Part shown: piece after piece, positions 1-6,866 of the stretch
Layout of the letters: every line of letters starts with the position of its first letter
Numbering within the stretch: position 1 is the first letter of the stretch
NCBI GenBank assembly: GCA_900762805.1
Contig: CAAFHY010000038.1
Coordinates: forward strand, 1-7,722
From: Oscillospiraceae bacterium
GTDB taxonomy: Bacteria > Bacillota > Clostridia > Oscillospirales > Ruminococcaceae
DNA: 7,722 nt
Direction of reading: 5' to 3'
The notes under the pieces: generated by a model
What the model was told of the DNA's origin: nothing
Database searches by the model: none
What the model saw: the letters and a program-made list of their open reading frames with translations, nothing else
Made by a program: the position numbers and the translations under genes

Positions 1-17
1 CGTTTCCAGAATTTTGC

Positions 18-39
18 GCCCAACAGTTGATTTTTGGGC
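18..39. promoter_or_regulatory. Imperfect palindrome over the glgP -35 box (possible operator)
   Basis: GCCCAA (18-23) and TTGGGC (34-39) are perfect reverse complements separated by 10 nt that contain most of the -35 box. Two further symmetric pairs (25/32 and 27/30) lie inside. Position and symmetry suit a repressor operator. It could instead be the stem of a terminator from a gene upstream of the window, although the bases after it are not a clean T-run. Confidence 0.35.
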
Positions 40-55
40 CGGCTGCCTTTATAAT
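27..55 (+). promoter_or_regulatory. Sigma-A-type promoter of glgP
   Basis: A -35 box TTGATT (27-32) and a perfect -10 box TATAAT (50-55) are separated by exactly 17 nt. This predicts transcription starting near 62 and a 5' leader of about 40 nt before the glgP start codon. An imperfect palindrome (18-39) surrounds the -35 box, so the promoter may be controlled by a bound repressor. The match is read directly from the sequence; promoter activity is inferred. Confidence 0.8.
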
Positions 56-101
56 AGAAGATGCCCCCTTATAAATCGAGTTTCATTCAGGAGAACTGTT
101 T

Positions 102-2507
<2,406 letters not shown>

Positions 2508-2525
2508 AGCCGCCGCATATCCTGT

Positions 2526-2558
2526 CAAGGCAGAGGGCCTGCGCCGTCTGCCTTGCTT
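2526..2558 (+). terminator. Intercistronic hairpin between glgP and the GH13 gene (weak terminator or attenuator)
   Basis: CAAGGCAGA (2526-2534) and TCTGCCTTG (2547-2555) form a perfect 9-bp stem. The 12-nt interior can add a GGC/GCC pair-up (2536-2538 with 2543-2545). The sequence after it, CTTTATG, is a poor T-tract, so full termination is doubtful. Partial termination or protection of the glgP transcript's 3' end are both plausible, and either would make the downstream gene less expressed than glgP. Confidence 0.4.
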
Positions 2559-2576
2559 TATGAAAAGAGAAATGCT

Positions 2577-4325
2577 ATGTACTTCAACTCCCGCTCTGCC
2601 GAATGCAAAGCCCCTTTCGGGGCCGTTCGGACCGGACAAACTGTGCGATTTTCTGTATACGATGCGGCGGGGCCCGTCACGCTTGAGCTGTTTGCCGACG
2701 GCGCTTCTCAGCCCGCCCTCTGCGCACCGCTCACGCCCGTCGGGAACGGCGCTTCGGCTTCCGTCACAGCCCCGGCGGCCGGACTCTACTTCTACCGCTT
2801 TGCCGTGCCGGGCGGCTACCTGACCCGCGGCGAGGGCGGCTGTGCCGTACTGACCGGAAGCGACGGCCAGCCCTTTCAGCTGACGGTCTACGATGCTTTT
2901 GAAACGCCCGACAGCTTCAAGGGCGGCGTCATGTATCAGATCTTTCCCGACAGCTTCTGCCGCAGCGGACTGCCCAAGCAGGATATCCCGGCCGACCGCA
3001 CGATGCAGCCGCTCGATGCCCTGCCCGACAACCGGCCCGACGAAAACGGGCGCTACTGCACCCGCTATTACGGCGGCGATCTGCCGGGCATCACCGAAAA
3101 GCTGCCCTATCTTGCCTCTCTCGGCGTAACGATGCTTTACCTCAACCCCATCTTCGAGGCGCACGCCAACCACCGCTACAATACGGCCAATTATCTGCGC
3201 ATCGACCCGATGCTCGGCACCGAGGCCGACTTCACGGCTCTCTGCGCCGCCGCCCGCCGACTGGGTATCTCCGTCATTCTCGACGGCGTTTTCAACCACA
3301 CCGGCGACGACAGCCTCTATTTCGACAAATTCGGCCGCTACGGCCACACCGGCGCCTGGCACAACCGCCAAAGCCCCTACCGCCGGTGGTATTCGTTCCA
3401 CGGCACCGGCTACCGCGGCTGGTGGGGGATGCCCACGATGCCGGAGCTTAACGAGAATGAGCCGAGCTACCGGCAGTTTATCTGCGGCGAGGGCGGCGTT
3501 ATCGATTACTGGCTCAACCGGGGCGCCTCCGGCTTCCGCCTCGACGTGGCCGACGAGCTGCCCGACGGCTTCATTGCCGCCTGTCGCACCGCCGTCAAGC
3601 GGCATCCGGGCTGCCTGCTGATCGGCGAGGTGTGGGAGGATGCCTCCAACAAAGTCGCCTATAGCGTGCGCCGCCGCTACCTGCTGGGGCACGAGCTGGA
3701 CGGTGTCATGAACTATCCTTTCCGAACAGCCATCCTCGGCTTTCTGCGCACGGGCGACGCTGCCGCCTTTGCCGAGGCCGTCACGGGCATACTGGAAAAC
3801 TACCCCGCTCCTGTCTGGCCGCTGCTGATGAATATGCTGTCCACCCATGATACCGAGCGCATCATCACGGCACTGGCCGCCGGCCGACCGCCCCACAGCA
3901 AGCAGGCCCAGCGCGAGTATATCCTGCCGCGCGAGGAATTCCTGCGCGGGCTGGAGCTGGTCAAGCTGGCGGCGGCGCTGCAGTTCACACTGCCCGGATT
4001 TCCGTCGGTCTACTATGGCGACGAGATCGCCATGCAGGGCTTCGGCGACCCCTTCTGCCGCGCCTACTACCGGTGGGACGACCCGCCCGCCGATCTGCGC
4101 GGGCTGATGCGCAGCCTTTCGGCGCTGCGGCGCAGCCAGCCTGCCTTCCATACAGGCGGGTGCCGCTTCCTGCTGGCCGAAAATGGCGCCGTTGCCTATC
4201 TGCGCGAGGAAAAGGACAGCCGCGTGCTGGTGCTGGTCAACCGCGGCGAGCAAACAGCCGAGCTGACGATCGACGGCCGGTGCTTCCGCTGCCAGCCATG
4301 GCGCACCTGCATCGAGGTGCTGTAA
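2577..4325 (+). CDS. GH13 alpha-amylase-family enzyme, neopullulanase/cyclomaltodextrinase-like, cytoplasmic
   Basis: This 582-aa protein is a GH13 glycoside hydrolase that probably cleaves maltodextrins, cyclodextrins or branched limit dextrins. Residues about 1-110 resemble the N-terminal beta-sandwich of this group. The barrel begins near MYQIFPD (119-125). Conserved regions are all present: YLNPIF (188-193) with NHRY (198-201), DGVFNH (236-241), FRLD with nucleophile D323, GEVWE with acid/base E351, and STHD with transition-state stabiliser D425. MPELN (288-292) matches the MPKLN motif typical of neopullulanases. A short beta-sandwich domain closes the protein. No signal peptide is seen, so it acts inside the cell. 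The ATG at 2577 has AAAGAGA (2564-2570) 6 nt upstream. An in-frame TTG at 2553 would add 8 residues but sits inside the intercistronic hairpin and lacks a ribosome site. GH13 membership is firm; exact substrate is inferred. Confidence 0.93.
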   Translation: MYFNSRSAECKAPFGAVRTGQTVRFSVYDAAGPVTLELFADGASQPALCAPLTPVGNGASASVTAPAAGLYFYRFAVPGGYLTRGEGGCAVLTGSDGQPFQLTVYDAFETPDSFKGGVMYQIFPDSFCRSGLPKQDIPADRTMQPLDALPDNRPDENGRYCTRYYGGDLPGITEKLPYLASLGVTMLYLNPIFEAHANHRYNTANYLRIDPMLGTEADFTALCAAARRLGISVILDGVFNHTGDDSLYFDKFGRYGHTGAWHNRQSPYRRWYSFHGTGYRGWWGMPTMPELNENEPSYRQFICGEGGVIDYWLNRGASGFRLDVADELPDGFIAACRTAVKRHPGCLLIGEVWEDASNKVAYSVRRRYLLGHELDGVMNYPFRTAILGFLRTGDAAAFAEAVTGILENYPAPVWPLLMNMLSTHDTERIITALAAGRPPHSKQAQREYILPREEFLRGLELVKLAAALQFTLPGFPSVYYGDEIAMQGFGDPFCRAYYRWDDPPADLRGLMRSLSALRRSQPAFHTGGCRFLLAENGAVAYLREEKDSRVLVLVNRGEQTAELTIDGRCFRCQPWRTCIEVL

Positions 4326-4366
4326 GCGCGGAAAAACACCCGCCGCAGGAGCGTAACCGCCGGCAT

Positions 4367-4396
4367 GAACAATAAGGTCTTGTTCTCTTCTTTCTG
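4367..4396 (+). terminator. Possible weak terminator after the GH13 gene
   Basis: GAACAA (4367-4372) and TTGTTC (4380-4385) form a 6-bp stem with a 7-nt loop, followed by the pyrimidine-rich TCTTCTTTCTG. It lies 41 nt past the GH13 stop codon, the right place for a terminator, but the stem is short and AT-rich and the T-run is broken by C residues. No better + strand terminator is visible for the glgP unit. Confidence 0.3.
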
Positions 4397-4691
4397 AGCC
4401 TGTATCGACCGTCTTTTAACTTCTTTGAGCGCGGGCCAAGCATCTCTGCGGCGGGCAAAGAAAGCCTTTCAGCCCGCACAGCGCCGTCTCATCCTGCCGT
4501 AAACAGCTTTCCTCTCATCTGCCGGCGCAGGGCAGCCGCCCGATGTCTGCGCGGCCATGCCGGCTGAAACGAAGCATCAGCCGCTTTCCCTCAGTCAGCA
4601 AGCGCAGCGTGCCGACGGCGTTTTCTGAAACGGCCGGCCTAAAATGCGGCCAAAACAGCGCTTTGAGCCGGTCTCAGTCCCATGACGGGGC

Positions 4692-4717
4692 AAAAACGCG
4701 GGCGGCGAACGCCCGCG
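4692..4717 (-). terminator. Intrinsic terminator on the minus strand
   Basis: CGCGGGCG (4697-4704) and CGCCCGCG (4710-4717) form a perfect 8-bp GC stem with a 5-nt loop. On the + strand the stem is preceded by AAAAA (4692-4696), so read on the minus strand it is followed directly by TTTTT, the classic intrinsic-terminator layout. On the + strand no T-tract follows. No minus-strand gene is present to its right, which is what makes it notable. Confidence 0.65.
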
Positions 4718-4798
4718 CAGCAGCGCCCCTGTTCTCAGACACGCTCAAGCCTAAACCGGTTATTCGGCGGCAAGCACCCGCGCCGCGCAGCAGCGCCC
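4713..4798. repeat. 16-bp direct repeat, two copies 70 bp apart
   Basis: CCGCGCAGCAGCGCCC occurs at 4713-4728 and again, identical, at 4783-4798. Each copy contains the short self-complementary element GCGC-AGCA-GCGC. The first copy overlaps the right arm of the minus-strand terminator stem. The repeat may be a binding site, a duplicated RNA module or a chance product of local GC-rich sequence. Confidence 0.5.
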
Positions 4799-4813
4799 GA
4801 TGACGCTTTGCCT

Positions 4814-4842
4814 TTTATGCCGGCCCCGTCAAAAACAGTCAA
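4814..4842 (-). promoter_or_regulatory. Possible minus-strand promoter
   Basis: Read on the minus strand, TTGACT (4842-4837) is followed after 17 nt by CATAAA (4819-4814). The -35 is one mismatch from consensus; the -10 matches four of six positions. It would transcribe leftward toward the minus-strand terminator at 4692-4717 and lies back to back with the + strand promoter of the NERD gene. Confidence 0.35.
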
Positions 4843-4857
4843 ATCCCTCTCATGCTT

Positions 4858-4875
4858 ATGGTATACTTATACCAT
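4858..4875. promoter_or_regulatory. Perfect 18-bp palindrome (probable operator)
   Basis: ATGGTATA (4858-4865) and TATACCAT (4868-4875) are perfect reverse complements separated by CT. The palindrome covers an extended -10 element and lies 77 nt before the NERD gene's start codon. Size and shape fit a dimeric helix-turn-helix repressor site; some GntR-type operators have GTATAC cores, but which protein binds is unknown. The AT-rich arms stand out against GC-rich surroundings. Confidence 0.55.
4859..4867 (+). promoter_or_regulatory. Extended -10 promoter for the NERD gene
   Basis: TGG directly followed by TATACT (4862-4867) makes an extended -10 element of the form TGnTATACT. The -35 region (4839-4844, TCAAAT) is poor, as is common for extended -10 promoters. 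Transcription would start near 4874, giving a leader of about 80 nt. The element lies within an 18-bp palindrome. Confidence 0.5.
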
Positions 4876-4952
4876 CGGGCCGTATCAGCTCCGCCATACC
4901 GCGTTTTTTCCCCTGTCCTCCGCCTTTATTCTCCTAAATCAGGTATTGATAT

Positions 4953-5600
4953 ATGAAACCTATCCTCCTTCTTTCGGCGCTGCTTGCCCTGGCCGCCATC
5001 GCCGTCACCATCACTCTTGTCCTGCTGACCCGGCGCAGAAGGGCCGGCTCCAACGGGCTCGACTCGCCTGAAAAGGCCGCCGGCCGCCGCGGCGAGGTCA
5101 TCGCCTCCAGCTACATCAAGTATGTCCTGCGCGCCGGCGACTGGCTGCTCACCAATGTATCAGTCAGCTTTGAGGGCCGGCAGACCGAGCTTGACAACGT
5201 TATCATCAACCGCAACGGTGTTTTCATCGTCGAGGTGAAGAATTACAGCGGCAAGCTGCGCGGCCGGGCCGACGATTTTGAATGGAAAAAGTACCACACC
5301 AGCGACGTCGGCCGCACCTACGTCAAGAAGGTCAAAAATCCTCTCAAGCAGGTCAGGCGGCAGACCTATATCCTCGCCAGCTACCTCAGGAGCCGCGGCG
5401 CCGACGTATGGGTCAGCGGATATGTCTTTCTCCTGCAGGGGAACAGCCCCGTCAGCGGCCGCTATGTGCTGACGAGCGACACCGATATCGACCGTGCCCT
5501 CCACACCGCCGGACGGACACAGCTCTGCTCCGACCGCGTGCGCGCCATCGTGAGGCTGCTGACCGGAGAGATCGAAGACAAGCCCGAAAAAGAGCAGTAA
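4953..5600 (+). CDS. Membrane-anchored NERD-domain protein
   Basis: This 215-aa protein has one predicted membrane helix (about residues 3-26) followed by RRRR (27-30), which by the positive-inside rule places the rest in the cytoplasm. Residues about 42-165 form a NERD (nuclease-related) domain with a PD-(D/E)xK-like core: GE at 47-48, D81 in ELDNVII, E94 and K96 in VEVKN, and NPLKQ (129-133). The family is thought to act on nucleic acids, but no substrate or pathway is established, and the actual role here is unknown. The ATG at 4953 has only a weak ribosome site, AGG at 4941-4943. The gene stands alone between a palindrome-covered promoter and a strong terminator. Domain call is firm from the motif pattern; nuclease activity is inferred. 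Confidence 0.85.
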   Translation: MKPILLLSALLALAAIAVTITLVLLTRRRRAGSNGLDSPEKAAGRRGEVIASSYIKYVLRAGDWLLTNVSVSFEGRQTELDNVIINRNGVFIVEVKNYSGKLRGRADDFEWKKYHTSDVGRTYVKKVKNPLKQVRRQTYILASYLRSRGADVWVSGYVFLLQGNSPVSGRYVLTSDTDIDRALHTAGRTQLCSDRVRAIVRLLTGEIEDKPEKEQ

Positions 5601-5608
5601 ACAGCAGC

Positions 5609-5645
5609 AGGAGGCCGCCCCGCGGGGCGGCCTCCTTTGATTTGC
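5609..5645 (+). terminator. Strong intrinsic terminator after the NERD gene
   Basis: AGGAGGCCGCCCC (5609-5621) and GGGGCGGCCTCCT (5624-5636) are perfect reverse complements, giving a 12-bp stem with a CGCG loop when the innermost pair opens. TTTGATTTG follows. The stem starts 8 nt after the stop codon, so it clearly ends the NERD transcript and isolates it from the next gene. Confidence 0.85.
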
Positions 5646-5776
5646 GACAGTATACAAACAGGGGACGGACCTTTGAAAGAGTGTGCCGCGCTGCGCTGTT
5701 TGCGGCGATATCGGGCGGCCGGATGTATAAACCGGTCGGCAGCGGCGCATACTTCCTCTGAAAGGAGCTGGAACAT

Positions 5777-5953
5777 ATGCCTTACTACGAATACGACGAA
5801 AAGAACAATATCATCGTTGAGGTGCCCGATATCCACGATTCGGAGCTGCAGCCGCCGGATGTGCAGAACGGCACGCCGGACGAGCAGGACCCCAAGTACC
5901 GCAAGGATATCGACAAGCGCCTGCGCAACTGGAGCATTGAAAACAAGCTGTGA
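5777..5953 (+). CDS. Small acidic hypothetical protein (58 aa)
   Basis: An ATG at 5777, preceded by AAAGGAG (5761-5767) with 9-nt spacing, opens a 58-codon frame ending at TGA 5951-5953. The product starts MPYYEYDEKNN and ends RNWSIENKL. It has many Asp and Glu residues in its first two thirds and a basic patch, KYRKDIDKRLRNW (40-52), near the end, likely helical. There is no signal peptide, membrane segment or cysteine. Codon choice (GAC, AAC, CTG, GTG, ATC) follows the neighbouring genes, and a strong terminator begins about 30 nt after the stop. These signals together make it a probable real gene. I do not recognise the family. An upstream TATAAA (5726-5731) may belong to its promoter, but no good -35 partner is seen. 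Confidence 0.72.
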   Translation: MPYYEYDEKNNIIVEVPDIHDSELQPPDVQNGTPDEQDPKYRKDIDKRLRNWSIENKL

Positions 5954-5983
5954 GCGCCCCGGCCGACGGCCGGAGCCGACAGC

Positions 5984-6026
5984 GCCGCGCCCGCCGCCCT
6001 TTTGAGCGGCAGGCGCGGCTTTTTAT
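5984..6026 (+). terminator. Intrinsic terminator after the 58-aa gene
   Basis: GCCGCGCC (5984-5991) pairs with GGCGCGGC (6012-6019); after one mismatch, GCCGC (5993-5997) pairs with GCGGC (6006-6010), leaving an 8-nt loop. TTTTTATT (6020-6027) follows at once. A second small hairpin, CCGGCC with GGCCGG (5959-5973), precedes it. This supports a separate transcript for the small gene. Confidence 0.88.
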
Positions 6027-6351
6027 TATGGCAGATAAACCGGAAAGCAGCCGGCAAGGGGCGGGCGGTCCCATAAGCACGCCGCACAGCGGCAGGCAGG
6101 GAAAAGCCGGCGGCGCGAGGAGCAGCAGCGGCAGCCCGTCAGCCCGCCCTGCCGCCGGAAAGCATAACGCTTCAGAAAAAGTGAAACCGGCGGCACAATC
6201 GGCCGCCAATTACCGGCCCGCCCCACGGCCAAAGGATACGCAGAAAGCCGCCGCACCGGCCAAAAGCACGCAGGCAGCCGCCGTTGGCAGCAAAGTCAGG
6301 TATAGCTCCGGCGGCAATTGCTGCCGCACAGAAGAAAGCCGCTTCTTTAAC

Positions 6352-6381
6352 TTGATTTACCAACGAGGTTGGTTGTATAAT
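6352..6381 (+). promoter_or_regulatory. Promoter of the Rrf2-tcdA operon
   Basis: TTGATT (6352-6357) and a perfect TATAAT (6376-6381) are 18 nt apart, predicting a start near 6388 and a leader of about 45 nt. The same -35 hexamer is used at the glgP promoter in this window. The spacer contains a perfect inverted repeat, so the promoter is likely repressible. Confidence 0.78.
6359..6373. promoter_or_regulatory. Inverted repeat in the promoter spacer (probable Rrf2 autoregulatory operator)
   Basis: ACCAAC (6359-6364), GAG, then GTTGGT (6368-6373) form a perfect 6-bp inverted repeat between the -35 and -10 boxes. A protein bound there would block RNA polymerase. Rrf2 family regulators commonly repress their own genes and several bind sites with ACC/GGT half-sites, so the product of the following gene is the natural candidate; this link is an inference. 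Confidence 0.5.
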
Positions 6382-6404
6382 AAAGGAAAATGATTTCAGA
6401 TCGG

Positions 6405-6420
6405 GCCGCCGTGCGGCGGC
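6405..6420 (+). other. Leader hairpin next to the Rrf2 ribosome binding site
   Basis: GCCGCC (6405-6410) and GGCGGC (6415-6420) form a 6-bp stem with loop GTGC, ending directly against the ribosome site GGGAGG (6421-6426). It could stabilise the mRNA 5' end or modulate ribosome loading. It is not followed by a T-tract, so it is not a terminator. Confidence 0.4.
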
Positions 6421-6432
6421 GGGAGGCAACCT

Positions 6433-6858
6433 ATGATCTCAACACGCGGGCGGTACTCGATCCGCATCCTGCTTGACCTGGCCGAGCACCACACAGGTGC
6501 CTACATCCCCATGAAGGAGGTTGCGGCGCGGCAGGATATCTCGCTCAAATACATCGAAAAGATCATGCCGGCGCTCAAGGCGGCCGGACTGGTCGAAAGC
6601 ATCCACGGCATCGGCGGCGGCTACCGGCTGACGCGCGCCCCCGACCGCTACACGCTGTGGGAGATCCTCTCACTCGCCGAAGGCGATCTGGCCCCCGTCT
6701 CCTGCCTGCAGAGCGGCGCCCCGCCCTGCGGCCGCGCGGCCGCATGCCGGACGCTCCCCGTCTGGGAGGGCTACTTTAAGCTGACGCGCGATTATTTTTC
6801 GGGCATCACGCTGGCCGATCTGATGGTGCTGCCGCAGGGCGGCGATTATGTGATATAG
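6433..6858 (+). CDS. Rrf2-family (IscR/CymR-like) transcription regulator, probably Fe-S binding
   Basis: This 141-aa protein has the normal Rrf2 length and layout. A winged helix-turn-helix spans about residues 1-70: ISTRGRYSIRILLDLAEH at the start, recognition-helix region ISLKYIEKIMPALKAAGLV (36-54), and the wing GIGGGYRL (59-66). Three cysteines, C91, C99 and C105, follow in the position that binds an Fe-S cluster in IscR and NsrR. Spacing is C-X7-C-X5-C, against C-X5-C-X5-C in E. coli IscR, and the IscR cluster ligand His107 aligns with L108 here (CRTLPVW). Such proteins sense iron-sulfur status, redox stress, nitric oxide or cysteine. The ATG at 6433 has GGGAGG (6421-6426) 6 nt upstream. 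Its own promoter carries an inverted repeat, suggesting autoregulation, and tcdA follows 8 nt after its stop. Family is certain; cluster and signal are inferred. Confidence 0.92.
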   Translation: MISTRGRYSIRILLDLAEHHTGAYIPMKEVAARQDISLKYIEKIMPALKAAGLVESIHGIGGGYRLTRAPDRYTLWEILSLAEGDLAPVSCLQSGAPPCGRAAACRTLPVWEGYFKLTRDYFSGITLADLMVLPQGGDYVI

Positions 6859-6866
6859 AGGATACT

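Larger units (their letters stand above)
4692..4807 (-). ncRNA. Candidate small RNA on the minus strand (about 115 nt)
   Basis: The interval is bounded on the minus strand by a plausible promoter (-35 TTGACT, 17-nt spacer, -10 CATAAA; 4814-4842) and a strong intrinsic terminator (4692-4717). This predicts a transcript starting near 4807 and ending near 4692. No open frame with a ribosome site was seen inside it, and it does not resemble tRNA, tmRNA, small SRP RNA or RNase P RNA by eye. It contains both copies of a 16-bp repeat, so its two halves share the element GGGCGCTGCTGCGCGG. The call rests on the boundary signals only. Confidence 0.3.
4326..4952. other. Hairpin-rich region without a supported gene
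   Basis: No reading frame here has a ribosome site, a recognisable domain or the codon bias of the neighbours. The stretch holds a series of stem-loops: GCGGGC with GCCCGC (4451-4477), GCGCAG with CTGCGC plus flanking GCC/GGC (4521-4555), CGGCTGA with TCAGCCG (4561-4583), CGTTT with AAACG (4619-4632), and an 8-bp stem at 4697-4717. It also contains a 16-bp direct repeat, a candidate minus-strand RNA and the promoter region of the next gene. GC-rich DNA forms hairpins readily, so not all of these need be functional. Confidence 0.6.
5954..6432. other. GC-rich intergenic stretch with no supported gene
   Basis: Beyond the terminator at 5984-6026 and the Rrf2 promoter near its right end, nothing convincing is visible. 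One frame stays open from an ATG at 6028 to 6393, but it lacks a ribosome site, begins right after a terminator, encodes low-complexity Ala/Pro/Ser/Lys-rich sequence and runs through the next promoter. Inverted repeats such as CCGGCGGC/GCCGCCGG (6107-6158) and GCGGCA/TGCCGC (6311-6327) are of the kind expected by chance in such GC-rich DNA. Confidence 0.55.

Noticed and set aside
4543..4803. 86-codon + strand frame in the gene-free region
   Set aside because: No ribosome site, Arg/Ser/Ala-rich composition, and it is the antisense of the hairpin and repeat region; no family recognised.
4326..4952. tRNA, RNase P, SRP or 6S RNA in the gene-free region
   Set aside because: The hallmark sequences of these RNAs were looked for on both strands and not found; only generic stem-loops were seen.
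4682..5071. 129-codon + strand frame overlapping the start of the NERD gene
   Set aside because: It overlaps the NERD gene in another frame and runs through that gene's promoter and palindrome; no ribosome site.
5726..5731. TATAAA upstream of the 58-aa gene as a full promoter
   Set aside because: The nearest -35-like hexamer (TTGCGG, 5700-5705) is 20 nt away and a poor match, so a confident promoter cannot be called.
6028..6393. Open frame of 121 codons encoding Ala/Pro/Ser/Lys-rich sequence
   Set aside because: It starts immediately after a strong terminator without a Shine-Dalgarno sequence, uses codons rare in the neighbours (AGG, CGA, GGA), is low complexity, and its 3' end runs through the Rrf2 promoter and operator. 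A disordered protein cannot be fully excluded.
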